Counted from the first letter of the stretch, positions 25,897 to 35,766 are shown. The stretch is 64,000 bases of DNA from Flavobacterium johnsoniae (GCF_030388325.1 NZ_CP103794.1:4278001-4342000), one strand, 5' to 3'. Notes: a model not told the origin generated them from the sequence alone. Numbers and translations: made by a program.

Positions 25897-27366
25897 TTAT
25901 AAATCAGTAATTGGAGCATATTTAGGAACTAGTGATTTCATTACAATCCAGCCAGTTAAGTAACAAACTGCACAAATTGAGAAAATGATAAAATATCCAG
26001 CTTCTATTCCTTTGAATCCCATAAAAACCATTTCAGATTCTTTTGCATAATCAAACAAAACTCCTGATCCTTTATTAATTAAAGTCGATCCTAAACCTCC
26101 TGCTAAACCTCCAATTCCTGTAATAGTTGCAATTGCTTTTTTAGGAAACATATCTCCAACAGTTGTAAAAATATTTGCAGACCAAGATTGGTGAGCGGCT
26201 CCTGCAATCCCAATAATGATTACTGGAACCCAATAACTAATGTATCCTAATGGTTGTGCAATTAATGCTAAAAGTGGAAAAAAGGCAAAAATTAACATTG
26301 CTCTCATTCTTCCTTCATAAGGATTCATTCCTTTTTTCTCAACAAAGTAAGTTGGAAGCCAACCTCCAATAATTGATAATAAAGTAATTAGATAAAGTAT
26401 AAATAATGGAAATGCCGCTTCTGTAGAATCCATTCCGTAAACGGAACTTAAATAAGCTGGTGTCCAGAACAAGAAAAACCACCAAACACCGTCTGTCATA
26501 AATTTACCGAAAGCAAATGCCCAAGTTTGTTTGTATTTGAAACAGTCTGCTAAAGAAACTTTCGTAGTAGTTTCAGGAACGTAACCAACTAATTTACTAT
26601 CTGCAATATCGTCTTGCTGAATATAAGCCAATTCTTCTGCTGTAACTTTAGAATGTCTTTCTGGTTTATCGTACATAAACATCCAAAATCCCATCCAAAC
26701 AAAACCTAAAGCTCCGATAATGATAAAAGACATTTCCCAACCGAAAGATTTTGCAATAAATGGAATTGTAATTGGCGCTGCTAAAGCTCCAACTGTTGCT
26801 CCTGCATTGAAAATACTGGTGGCAAAAGCTCTATCTTTTTTAGGAAAATATTCTGCTGTAGTTTTAATTGCTGCCGGAAAGTTTCCTGCTTCTCCAACCG
26901 CTAAAACAAAACGAGCAAAAATAAATAAAGCAACACTTACATTGATTACCAATGCTGTATCACTTACTGTACTGATTATTTCTTTTGAACCATGAAATCC
27001 TACAAACCAATTTCCTGTAATAATTCCAGAAGTTGCGATTCCGCAAAATGCGTGAAGACAGGCACCAACAGACCAAATTCCGATTGCCCAAAGAAATCCT
27101 TTTTTAGTATCTAACCAATCTACAAATCTTCCTGCAAACAATAGCGAAACTGCGTAGAAAATAGAAAATAACGCGGTAATATTTCCGTAATCATTATTTG
27201 TCCAATGAAATTCTGGCGCAATAAAATCGCTCCAAGTTAAAGAAAGTACTTGTCTGTCAAGATAATTGATTGTTGTTGCAAAAAACAATAAGGCGCAAAT
27301 ACTCCAACGGTATTTTCCTGTGGTCTTAACGCTCTCATTTACTGCAACTGTTTCGGTTTGATTCAT
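25897..27366 (-). CDS. ExuT-like hexuronate MFS transporter
   Basis: A 489-residue major-facilitator carrier of the anion:cation symporter group (ExuT/GudP type) with about 12 membrane helices. N-terminal YRWSICALLFFATTINYLDRQVLSL is typical of hexuronate carriers; GEAGNFPAAIKTTAEYFPKKDRA is the family signature. It has a large loop and GMAGAAHQSW-like stretches in the second half. It would import galacturonate into the cytoplasm for UxaC. It has its own operator-controlled promoter and lies 98 bases upstream of kduI. Substrate is inferred from family and context. Confidence 0.9.
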   Translation of the reverse strand: MNQTETVAVNESVKTTGKYRWSICALLFFATTINYLDRQVLSLTWSDFIAPEFHWTNNDYGNITALFSIFYAVSLLFAGRFVDWLDTKKGFLWAIGIWSVGACLHAFCGIATSGIITGNWFVGFHGSKEIISTVSDTALVINVSVALFIFARFVLAVGEAGNFPAAIKTTAEYFPKKDRAFATSIFNAGATVGALAAPITIPFIAKSFGWEMSFIIIGALGFVWMGFWMFMYDKPERHSKVTAEELAYIQQDDIADSKLVGYVPETTTKVSLADCFKYKQTWAFAFGKFMTDGVWWFFLFWTPAYLSSVYGMDSTEAAFPLFILYLITLLSIIGGWLPTYFVEKKGMNPYEGRMRAMLIFAFFPLLALIAQPLGYISYWVPVIIIGIAGAAHQSWSANIFTTVGDMFPKKAIATITGIGGLAGGLGSTLINKGSGVLFDYAKESEMVFMGFKGIEAGYFIIFSICAVCYLTGWIVMKSLVPKYAPITDL

Positions 27367-27473
27367 AGTTAGTGGGTATTATAGTTTTGTAATTTTTGGT
27401 AATCTTAATAAAACAATTGACTTCTGTTTAAAAATATTAAAATCAACAAATTAACACCTTCAAACAGAAACAA

Positions 27474-27487
27474 TGTAATCGATTGCA
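27474..27487. promoter_or_regulatory. LacI-type operator at the exuT-like promoter
   Basis: TGTAATCGATTGCA, identical to the box at kduI, abuts the -7 box of this promoter. It lies about 107 bases before the start codon at 27366. Confidence 0.8.
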
Positions 27488-27518
27488 CAAATATAGTTTT
27501 TAATCTCTACAATCCAAA
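27488..27518 (-). promoter_or_regulatory. Promoter of the exuT-like gene
   Basis: On the minus strand TTTG (27515-27518), then 19 bases, then TATATTTG (27488-27495). Both elements match the Bacteroidota consensus and the spacing is ideal. The remaining gap to 27772 also has a TATATTTG on the plus strand at 27600-27607 that could serve the divergent esterase gene. Confidence 0.75.
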
Positions 27519-27772
27519 TTAATTATATAAAAAATTATTTTAAGTATTTAAATTAATAAATTACATAAAAAAAAGAATACAAAATTACACATTAAACAAT
27601 ATATTTGTTAAAAGCTAACAGGTGAAATTCATCCTTTTTATGGGGTAAAATTGTACCGGAAAAGGTGTTTTAGGTGCATTTTTTTAATTAATTGAAATTG
27701 CCAAGATCAACTGTTACATTTTCTTCAGTTAAAATAAATAAAATATTGTAAAACAAATAATTAGCTATCAAA

Positions 27773-28711
27773 TTGAAAAATAAAAAGTATGGATTTTACA
27801 AAAGAATAACATTAAGTTTTATTCTTTTCTCAGGGATATTTTGTTCAAATGCTCAAAATCAAGTAATTCCGCTTTGGAATAAAATTCCAGACGAAATAAA
27901 GGCGCCAGATTATAAAGAAAAGCCCGAAATTAAAGAAGGCAAAATGCAAAGTACAAGTCAGGTTTCTGTACCAACATTAAGCATTTTTATTCCAAAAGAA
28001 AGCAAACCGAACCAATCAGCAGTAATTATTTGTCCTGGTGGAGGTTATCAGCATTTAGCTTTTGATAAAGAAGGAGTAAAAGTAGCTGAATGGTTTAATA
28101 GCATCGGAATTGCTGCTTTTGTTTTGAAATATAGACTTCCAACAGATGCAACAATGAAAAACAAAAATGTTGGTCCGTTACAAGATGCGCAGGAAGCAAT
28201 TCGTTACGTTAGACAAAATGCTTCAAAATGGAATATTGATCCAAAGAAAGTTGGTATTTTAGGATTTTCTGCTGGAGGACATTTGGCCGCAACTGCATCA
28301 ACACATTATGATGACAAAGTCTATGAATCTGCTTATAAAGTAAGCGCTCGCCCCGATTTTTCTCTTTTGATTTATCCTGTTATTTCGATGGAAAATGAAA
28401 TTACGCACAAAGGTTCGCAAACTAATTTGCTAGGAAATAATCCGTCACAAGAATTAATTGATTCATTTTCTAATGAAAAAAAAGTTACAGCACACACACC
28501 GCCAACTTTTTTGATACACACTACAGACGATACCGTTGTGATGCCTGAAAACAGCATAAATTATTATTTGGCTTTAAAGAAAAACAAAGTTACAGCAGAG
28601 TTACATTTATATGAAAAAGGCGGTCACGGTTTTGGATTAGGCGTAAATGACACAAGTAAATTTTGGACAAGAGATTGTGCAGAATGGCTTAAAGTTAATG
28701 GGTTTAATTAA
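27773..28711 (+). CDS. Secreted acetyl-esterase-like alpha/beta hydrolase (TTG start)
   Basis: A 312-residue esterase of the BD-FAE/acetylxylan esterase type. It has a signal peptide (KRITLSFILFSGIFCSNAQ), oxyanion motif CPGGGYQH, nucleophile GFSAGGH, acid HTTDDTVV and base GGHGFG, so the catalytic triad is intact. The start is TTG at 27773: an in-frame stop lies at 27758, and no ATG follows before the mature part. It stands divergent from the transporter and may replace the frameshifted esterase at 13380-14317. The acylated substrate is unknown. Confidence 0.85.
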   Translation: MKNKKYGFYKRITLSFILFSGIFCSNAQNQVIPLWNKIPDEIKAPDYKEKPEIKEGKMQSTSQVSVPTLSIFIPKESKPNQSAVIICPGGGYQHLAFDKEGVKVAEWFNSIGIAAFVLKYRLPTDATMKNKNVGPLQDAQEAIRYVRQNASKWNIDPKKVGILGFSAGGHLAATASTHYDDKVYESAYKVSARPDFSLLIYPVISMENEITHKGSQTNLLGNNPSQELIDSFSNEKKVTAHTPPTFLIHTTDDTVVMPENSINYYLALKKNKVTAELHLYEKGGHGFGLGVNDTSKFWTRDCAEWLKVNGFN

Positions 28712-28735
28712 GATAATTATCTCAACATAAAATAA

Positions 28736-28763
28736 AAAAACCACTCTAAAAAGAGTGGTTTTT
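28736..28763. terminator. Bidirectional terminator between esterase and beta-barrel gene
   Basis: A 12-bp stem (AAAAACCACTCT with its complement) around a loop of four A. It lies between two convergent stops, with A and T runs on both sides. Confidence 0.85.
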
Positions 28764-28793
28764 AAAAAGATATGAAGAAGTCTGTTACTAACT

Positions 28794-29441
28794 CTATTTA
28801 AAAAAATAACCAACGGTTACTTGAAAAATTCTATTCTTCATATCACTTTTAATAATGTAATTTGTATTTGATGTTGCATCTTTAAATACATCATTATAAG
28901 ACATATTATATCTTACGTCTGCATAAAACTTGTTCTGAAACTGATAACCCAATCCGAAATTCACAGACGCATCTACTCCATTTGAGTAATCTTTCAAATC
29001 AATTTTATCATGGTTATCATATCCTAAAAAGTTATCTTGATATTTGTTATTTGCTTTTAACAAAATTCCTACTTGAGGTCCTGCCTGCAAACTAAAACCT
29101 TTAGCCACATAATATTTCAGCATTATCGGAATATTCAAATAGTTTAAAGCGATAGTGCTTTTGTAATGCGAATTTTGAACTTCTGGATCTGAATAAGATA
29201 ATTTCATTCCTTGCTGGCTAAATAGTAATTCTGGCTGCACAGAAAAACTTTTGGCTAATGGAATTTCTGCCATTAAACCTGCTGTAAATCCTGTTTTATC
29301 AGATGATTTCAGTTCATTTTCATCAAATGTAAGGCTCGAAATATTTAATCCTGCTTTTACACCAAGTTTAACCTTTTCGGTCTGTGCCATTGCGCCTGCA
29401 CACATTAATAGTGCACAAATTATCAGCTTTGATTTTTTCAT
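28794..29441 (-). CDS. Outer-membrane beta-barrel protein (OMP_b-brl type)
   Basis: A 215-residue protein with signal peptide MKKSKLIICALLMCAGAMAQ. Alternating strands follow, starting KLGVKAGLNISSLTF and including FSVQPELLFSQQGMKL, LNYLNIPIMLKYYVAKGFSLQAGPQVGILL and NFGLGYQFQNKFYADVRYNMSY. It ends with an aromatic residue (VGYFFK), as outer-membrane barrels do. The family is very common in Bacteroidota and often of unknown function. Nothing ties it to the pectin genes. Confidence 0.85.
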   Translation of the reverse strand: MKKSKLIICALLMCAGAMAQTEKVKLGVKAGLNISSLTFDENELKSSDKTGFTAGLMAEIPLAKSFSVQPELLFSQQGMKLSYSDPEVQNSHYKSTIALNYLNIPIMLKYYVAKGFSLQAGPQVGILLKANNKYQDNFLGYDNHDKIDLKDYSNGVDASVNFGLGYQFQNKFYADVRYNMSYNDVFKDATSNTNYIIKSDMKNRIFQVTVGYFFK

Positions 29442-29464
29442 CGTATTTATTTGTTTTAAAGAAA

Positions 29465-29488
29465 GGCAGTTCTAAAAATTAAACTGCC
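29465..29488 (-). terminator. Probable terminator after the M4 protease
   Basis: GGCAGTT (29465-29471) pairs with AACTGCC (29482-29488), and on the minus strand a T-rich stretch follows. It lies just after the stop of the large protease gene. Confidence 0.45.
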
Positions 29489-29506
29489 ATTTCTATCTTT
29501 AATTTG

Positions 29507-32500
29507 TTACTTTTTAATAATCTTAGCTGTATATTTTTTGCCTTGAACTGTACAATCCAAAATGTAAACTCCAGTTGTAAGCTGACTTACATTTACACTT
29601 GACGGAACGGCAGAATAGGTTTTACTCCAAACAGCATTTCCTTCCATAGAATAAATTTTCATTTGAGCTTCGCCTTCCACTTTATCAGCCAAGAAAATGT
29701 TTACATCATTTACAGCTGGATTTGGGAATACTCTGAAAGAATTCGTCAATTTTCCGATTAGAAGACCTTTAGAATCAATTGGAGCCGACATACTTGTACA
29801 TCCGTGTGCATTTGTTACTTGAAGACTATAGCTTCCTTCCCAAATTGTCGAAACCATTTTTTCGGTTGCGTTTGGTAAAATTCTTCCGTTCAAATACCAC
29901 TGATAACCTACAGCATCAGCAGAAGCCGTTATTTTATTTCCGTCTAAAACCTGAATTTCTGGAACTGTATTTTCAAGTACATTTATCGTTGTAGTGAAAA
30001 TTTTACCTAATCCATTTTCATTGTAAACTGTTACGTAATATTCACCGCTTTCGGTTGTTTTGAAAGTTGGATCTGTAGAACCGTCAAACCATTCGTAAGC
30101 TGAATAATTTCCCGGATTTAAAACTACTTCAGGGCCACATAAATCGCCACTTTCTAACTCAGATTTGAAAGTATCGAATACAACTGTTACCTTCTCAGTA
30201 AGACTGCAACCGTTTCTCATTGTCGCTGTTACAATATAATCTCCTGCTTTATCAACGTCAATAGAATTGGTAGTTTCACCAGAATTCCATTTGTATGAAG
30301 CTGCTTCTAGTTCGTTAGCTAAAAAGTTTCTCTTCGCATCAAGATATACCGTTTTACCTGCATAAGCATGAACAACCGGAGTGTCAAATATTTTGAAATC
30401 TGGAGAAACTCCTTGATATATATAATTTTTGATAGTGTTATTATCTGCAATAATATCGCCCTCTAATTGAGCAGAGATTGTAAATATGTGAGAATCTCCA
30501 CTGTCATCTAATTTAGGCTGTTTAATTAAAGTATATTCAATACTTTGTCCAACAGGAATTCCAGCTGCAATAGTTTCTGAAATCTTTTCTGAAGTATTAA
30601 GATATTCTAAATTTAATTGAATAGAATTTTCTTTAATAGCCATCTGACCTTCATTAGTCAGCCTCACTTTTACTGTGCTGTTACCGCAAATGTCTACTGG
30701 TGACAAGATTTTCAATGAAACATCAGAAACTTGCTCAGTAATCACTTTCAAATCATCCAAAATCATATATGAATATCCTTCTGACTTGGCGTGTCTAAGA
30801 CGGAATAAAACTGATTTTCCAGCATATTTCGTAAGATTCACAGCTGCTCTTTGCCACTCTGTATCTGCAAAAGTTCCTTGTCTTTGATTTCTCCAGATTT
30901 CAGTCCATTCTCCGCCAGCAGATTTAATATCTAGAACTAAAGCATCGTTAACATTACTCTGCATTGCGTAATAAAATTCGACTGCGGTAGTATTTGCTGA
31001 AAGTTTATACATTGGCGAAATTAACTCTCCATAATAATAATTTCCTTCTAACTGACTGTATAACATTTTTCCATCTGCAACACCTGCATGATCTTTAAGC
31101 GGAATTGTCAAATAAGTATTATCTGGAGTTAGAACTGCTCTCCATGGATAATTTTCATCACTTTGATTAGAAATAAATCCTTTTGTTCCAAAAATTGATC
31201 CTTGTGTCAAACCATTAAAACTTTCTGAGCTTAATTCTGAAGCTTTTTCAATTACTTGGAAAGTTCCCTTAATACTTTGTGAACTTGGTGCACCTGCTGC
31301 GGTTGTTTTTACATTGATTTCGTAATTTCCAGCTGGTAATGCAGGAAGACCATTTAAAGTATAAACGATAGTTTGGCCAACCAGCATTTCATCATTTTTC
31401 TCCAAAACTACAGGATCTCCAATAACGGTTCCGTTTTGAGAAATTTGATACTCTACTTTCACTTTGTTTACCGGAGCATAAGATAAATTCTTTACACTTA
31501 CAAAAAACTCGTGTGAAGGAGTATTTTCATAAACCGTTTCTGGAGCGCTAAAAGTTGATAATCTTAAAAAGTCTTTTTTGTCTCTAAGTTCGATATTATC
31601 TACCGCAAAACCGCTAGCAAATAATCCATTGTCATTATGAACAAATGCAACTTGTACACAAGATTTTCCAGCATAAGCAGTTAAATCTATTTCATATTCC
31701 CACCAAGCGCCATAATATGGCATTTTGAAAACTTCTTTCCATGTCTGACCTCCATCTGTACTTACTTTTACATATCCGTCAGAAAGATGTTGAGAATCTC
31801 CATATCCATCAAATGATAAATGTGCTTCTTTGTAATTTGTCAAATCAAATACTGGTGAAATTAGCATATCGTTTGCTTCATCACAGTTGCATTTGTCATC
31901 ATTACTAGCCATAAATTTGGTATGATCTGCTAGAAACCAACCTGGAGATCCTAGATCTGGACGCGTTCCGTGTTTCCATCCAGCAGAACCTTTATTTTCA
32001 GCTGTTCTCCATCCTTTGTACTTATCGGCATCTTCAAAATCCATTTTGTATGGAAGTACAGAAATTTTCATGTCTTCATTCTTCCAATTATCGTACGCAA
32101 ACACATAAGAGTTGTTGGCTTGTTTTACATCTGTTGTCATGTCTTCTGGAAAAACAGAAAATGTTACAGTATTTTCTCCTGTAGTCTGCAAATTAATACC
32201 AGAAACAGAATAAGTTAAAGTATCTTTAAACTTGGTGAAGTTTAAAGTTGTTTTCTCTGTTTTTGAAAAAACTTCTTTTTTTGCTGCATCAAGAATTTTA
32301 GTGGTAATATTTACTACTTGACTTGCTGTAGCAAAATTATTAGTTATTTGAGCTGTTACCACAGCATTATTGTTATTGATATCACATTTTCCTGCATCCA
32401 TTTTTGCATTTAAAACCTCGATATCATAAGGTGCATCGCTAACTAAAATATTATCTACAAACGCTCCTAAAAATCCGTCATTATAATCATCTGTTTTGAT

Positions 32501-35500
32501 GTGGAAACGAATTGCCACTTTTTTGCCTGCAAATTCATTTAAGCGAATTTGATAAGGATCTTTTTTCAAACTGTTATTTACTCCTGTAAACCATGGTCCT
32601 TCAAATGATTCATAATCATCATAATGTAAAATTTCAGGATAATTAACCGTTTCGATTTTTTTCCAGTTTTTACCTTTATCTTCAGAATATTCAACAATTA
32701 AACCGTCATATCCTTTGTGGAGCAGATAATACAAATCGAACTCGATATAAGGAGATACTGAATTTGTAAAGTCAAAGATTGGCGACTCTAAAACAAAATC
32801 AGCATTTAAGGCCACTTTATCAGTACTTCTTAAATCTACAGTTCCCCAATCATATTGTGATTTAGTCGCTCTAAACGATAAAGGATAATTTTGAAATAAA
32901 AACTTCTGATTTACATCGTTTAATGATTTTGTATTCCATCCTCCAGGAGTTCTTTCAAATCCTTCAGAATATGGTAATTGCGTAACAATACCGCTATAAG
33001 CAGCATTTAATATGCTGTTATTTGTTGTAACTGGATCTTGAGCCAATGTTACATAACCTTCGTAAGTATGCAAACCTGGTGCCGATAAATCAATAGAAGT
33101 ATCAAACTTAACAGTCATTTCAGATTTGCCCTTAAAAGCTGTCTGTAATGTCACATCTTTCCAAATTGTCATGCTTCCTGCTTTGGTATTTGCATATCCA
33201 ACTTTTAGAACCGTTCCTGCTGGAATGTCCTGACAGCCTAAATTATAAAATGTGATAGACGGAGTAAAACTTGCTGAAAGTGCATCTCCTGTATAATTAG
33301 GAAGATCTAATCCAGTTACTTTAATATTGAAATCTTTCTCTGCTGGAGCAACAGTTATGTTGGAAACAAAAGAAATTCCGTCTTTAGCGCCAAACTCTTC
33401 TATAGGTTTTACATCAAGTTTTATTTCGATATAATTTATAATAGTCGCCCCAACCTGATATGGAATTTTATCTTTAATTTCCATAACTCTTTCTTCACCA
33501 ACTGCTAAGTCTTTACCAAAAGAAATCTTTCCGTCACTTGTATAAAAAGTGATTAATCTTCCTAGAGCATTTGCCATTGCTCTTAATTTGTAATTTAAAA
33601 CCTCATCTGCTTTAATTACCGCTGTTCCTGTATTTCTAATGGTTACATAAAAAGGCTCATCTCCTTTTAATTGTCCGCAAGGAATAGAAGGATTTTCGAC
33701 AGATACAAGTACGATTTGTTTATCTGAATAAGAAGGTCCAACTCCAATGGCATACCAAGCATTTGTAACCTGTTTATATTCTTCAGATCCTAAACCATAT
33801 AAATCTTCTGTAGCCAATAAACTTGCCTGACGCATATCGCTAAAATTTGAAGAAGGCGACAAATATTCTGTAAGAGTAACGTAAGCTATTTTCTCTGCTT
33901 TAGCAAGACCAATAGATTTAACATTATAGCTATTGCCAAGATCATTTACTCCTTCTCCTCCTTCTACTAAAAGATAATACCAATAATTGGTAATTCCACT
34001 GTTCTGATGCACACCACCATTATCAATCTGGATGTTTCCAGGATTTGTCCAAAATTCTCCACCGTAAGTATCTGGCTGTCCAGCTGCTTTCGGATTAGCC
34101 ATGCTTCTCAAACTTCCGTGAGAATATAACTCGTCACCTAGCATCCAGATATCATTTTTAGTATCTTTTCCAGCATAAAGTTCTATCGAAATTCCAAAAA
34201 TATCACTGAAAGATTCGTTCATTGCTCCAGATTCTCCTTGATAGATTAATCCGGCAGAGAATTGTGTTATAGCATGAGTCATTTCGTGACCAGTAATTCC
34301 TAAACTTACAAAAGGCTGACCTACTCCATCTCCAAACTGCGCCCATCCTCCTGTCCAAGAAGCATTCTGAACATTGGTTCCTAAATGCGCCAATGCAAAA
34401 ATTGTCATTCCATTATTATCAACACTATTGCGATCAAATTTTTCTTCGTAATAGTTCAAAGTCTTTTGAATTCCCCAATGAATATCAATTGCAGCTTCGT
34501 CATGATCTTTGTTGTATAAATCATTCCAGTTATTATCTTCATCGATAAATTCTGTAAGCACCTCATCTGATGCGTGTTCGGCATGATTCATATTCAAAGT
34601 ATACATTGGCACTTTGTATTTTCCAACTAAATCTTCGAATCTATAACCATCTGAATATTGAGTTGTTCCAAAAGTTACATCTCCAGCAAATCTTGCTTTT
34701 CCTTTTCCTATTGCACTTCTTCCATCTGCAAAAGGTGATGCAGACGAACGTAAATCTCTACTTAAATCAATTTTCAAGATTACCTTTCCTGTATTTGCAT
34801 CAACATACATAGTTTGGCTTGACTGAGGATTTGTTGCGAAAATGTCAAATTTCCAAGCCAAATGATATTCTGTCAATTCAGCCGAAAAATTTGGTCCAAC
34901 ATACACCAATTCTCCTTGTGGTTTTTTGCTGATTTTTTCATGAACTAAAGCCGATAATTTTTTGCTTTGCCAAACATATTCTTTAGCATTTACAGTATTT
35001 AAAGCGTTTTGTAATGCAGCCGATGCATTTACTTTATAATTACTGTTTGCAGGCAGTTTTTTACTGATGTATCCAAAAGCCTCAATTTTCTTTTTATTAT
35101 CTCTAACTTTATAAATTGCTCCTTCTACAGGAACAGCATTATGCATTTGCTGATAGGTTGCCAAACTTCTGCCGTGTTTGTCTGAAACTGATTTTAGCTG
35201 CATTTTGTCTGCGTTCGACAATTCAAAATCTGCTTTTTTAACTTCGAATACATTTCTGATAGTCAAATTAGGCGATTTTGCAAAAGATCTCACTTTTGTA
35301 CTGTCTGTACTTTGCACATTTTTAGCTGTCGAACCGCTTTGGTTTTTATCAAAAAGTTTCTGACTTGCTTTTGCGCGTTTATTAACAGCATCTGTTTCTT
35401 CCTGCGAAAGCGGAGTTCCTTTTACGCTTTTTTGAGCTAAAAGAATATTCGAATCATCATCCTGATTATTAATCTGATCCGTAGTTTTCTGAGAAACTTG

Positions 35501-35653
35501 ATCCTTTTTTAGAAGTCCAACCGACGATCCTAATGCCGTCTGCGAATTCGATGTTTTGTTTTTTGGTAAAGGTGACTGAGCCATTCCGACGGAACAGACT
35601 AAGAAACCTAACAAAAGAAACAAATACCTGGGTTTAAAGTAAATTTGGTTCAT
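29507..35653 (-). CDS. Giant secreted M4 (thermolysin-family) metalloprotease with T9SS sorting domain
   Basis: A 2048-residue secreted protease. Order: signal peptide (about 1-25); FTP/PepSY-type propeptide (to about 320); M4 catalytic domain with GHEMTH near residue 456 and downstream ESFSD for the third zinc ligand; CARDB/Ig-like segments; at least three jelly-roll (MAM-like) modules of the type SPIFDFTNSVSPYIEFDLYY; a PKD-like stretch; and a C-terminal type A sorting domain (FRVFPNPAVNDVNIF ... GVYILDCTVQGKKYTAKIIKK). So it leaves the cell by the type IX system. The start at 35653 fits the signal peptide; the longer frame to 35740 begins inside a hairpin. The extra binding domains suggest it acts on surfaces or complex substrates. 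Confidence 0.92.
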   Translation of the reverse strand: MNQIYFKPRYLFLLLGFLVCSVGMAQSPLPKNKTSNSQTALGSSVGLLKKDQVSQKTTDQINNQDDDSNILLAQKSVKGTPLSQEETDAVNKRAKASQKLFDKNQSGSTAKNVQSTDSTKVRSFAKSPNLTIRNVFEVKKADFELSNADKMQLKSVSDKHGRSLATYQQMHNAVPVEGAIYKVRDNKKKIEAFGYISKKLPANSNYKVNASAALQNALNTVNAKEYVWQSKKLSALVHEKISKKPQGELVYVGPNFSAELTEYHLAWKFDIFATNPQSSQTMYVDANTGKVILKIDLSRDLRSSASPFADGRSAIGKGKARFAGDVTFGTTQYSDGYRFEDLVGKYKVPMYTLNMNHAEHASDEVLTEFIDEDNNWNDLYNKDHDEAAIDIHWGIQKTLNYYEEKFDRNSVDNNGMTIFALAHLGTNVQNASWTGGWAQFGDGVGQPFVSLGITGHEMTHAITQFSAGLIYQGESGAMNESFSDIFGISIELYAGKDTKNDIWMLGDELYSHGSLRSMANPKAAGQPDTYGGEFWTNPGNIQIDNGGVHQNSGITNYWYYLLVEGGEGVNDLGNSYNVKSIGLAKAEKIAYVTLTEYLSPSSNFSDMRQASLLATEDLYGLGSEEYKQVTNAWYAIGVGPSYSDKQIVLVSVENPSIPCGQLKGDEPFYVTIRNTGTAVIKADEVLNYKLRAMANALGRLITFYTSDGKISFGKDLAVGEERVMEIKDKIPYQVGATIINYIEIKLDVKPIEEFGAKDGISFVSNITVAPAEKDFNIKVTGLDLPNYTGDALSASFTPSITFYNLGCQDIPAGTVLKVGYANTKAGSMTIWKDVTLQTAFKGKSEMTVKFDTSIDLSAPGLHTYEGYVTLAQDPVTTNNSILNAAYSGIVTQLPYSEGFERTPGGWNTKSLNDVNQKFLFQNYPLSFRATKSQYDWGTVDLRSTDKVALNADFVLESPIFDFTNSVSPYIEFDLYYLLHKGYDGLIVEYSEDKGKNWKKIETVNYPEILHYDDYESFEGPWFTGVNNSLKKDPYQIRLNEFAGKKVAIRFHIKTDDYNDGFLGAFVDNILVSDAPYDIEVLNAKMDAGKCDINNNNAVVTAQITNNFATASQVVNITTKILDAAKKEVFSKTEKTTLNFTKFKDTLTYSVSGINLQTTGENTVTFSVFPEDMTTDVKQANNSYVFAYDNWKNEDMKISVLPYKMDFEDADKYKGWRTAENKGSAGWKHGTRPDLGSPGWFLADHTKFMASNDDKCNCDEANDMLISPVFDLTNYKEAHLSFDGYGDSQHLSDGYVKVSTDGGQTWKEVFKMPYYGAWWEYEIDLTAYAGKSCVQVAFVHNDNGLFASGFAVDNIELRDKKDFLRLSTFSAPETVYENTPSHEFFVSVKNLSYAPVNKVKVEYQISQNGTVIGDPVVLEKNDEMLVGQTIVYTLNGLPALPAGNYEINVKTTAAGAPSSQSIKGTFQVIEKASELSSESFNGLTQGSIFGTKGFISNQSDENYPWRAVLTPDNTYLTIPLKDHAGVADGKMLYSQLEGNYYYGELISPMYKLSANTTAVEFYYAMQSNVNDALVLDIKSAGGEWTEIWRNQRQGTFADTEWQRAAVNLTKYAGKSVLFRLRHAKSEGYSYMILDDLKVITEQVSDVSLKILSPVDICGNSTVKVRLTNEGQMAIKENSIQLNLEYLNTSEKISETIAAGIPVGQSIEYTLIKQPKLDDSGDSHIFTISAQLEGDIIADNNTIKNYIYQGVSPDFKIFDTPVVHAYAGKTVYLDAKRNFLANELEAASYKWNSGETTNSIDVDKAGDYIVTATMRNGCSLTEKVTVVFDTFKSELESGDLCGPEVVLNPGNYSAYEWFDGSTDPTFKTTESGEYYVTVYNENGLGKIFTTTINVLENTVPEIQVLDGNKITASADAVGYQWYLNGRILPNATEKMVSTIWEGSYSLQVTNAHGCTSMSAPIDSKGLLIGKLTNSFRVFPNPAVNDVNIFLADKVEGEAQMKIYSMEGNAVWSKTYSAVPSSVNVSQLTTGVYILDCTVQGKKYTAKIIKK

Positions 35654-35722
35654 TTTTTTAAAATTAAAATTAGTATTAAGGCTGCGAGTTAATAGAACAA
35701 GGGTTCGCAGAAAACCACAAAA

Positions 35723-35766
35723 GCAAGTTCTAAGAATCAATTCGGCGGTTGATTCTTAGAACTTGC
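35723..35766 (-). terminator. Perfect 18-bp hairpin at the end of the small ORF
   Basis: Arms 35723-35740 and 35749-35766 are perfectly complementary around TTCGGCGG. On the minus strand a short T-run follows the stem. The stop codon of the 45-codon ORF lies in the arm next to the loop, so the hairpin is both 3' coding sequence and probable terminator. Confidence 0.7.

Noticed and set aside
35654..35740. Extended start of the M4 protease
   Set aside because: It would begin within the terminator hairpin of the small ORF; the signal peptide starts at 35653.
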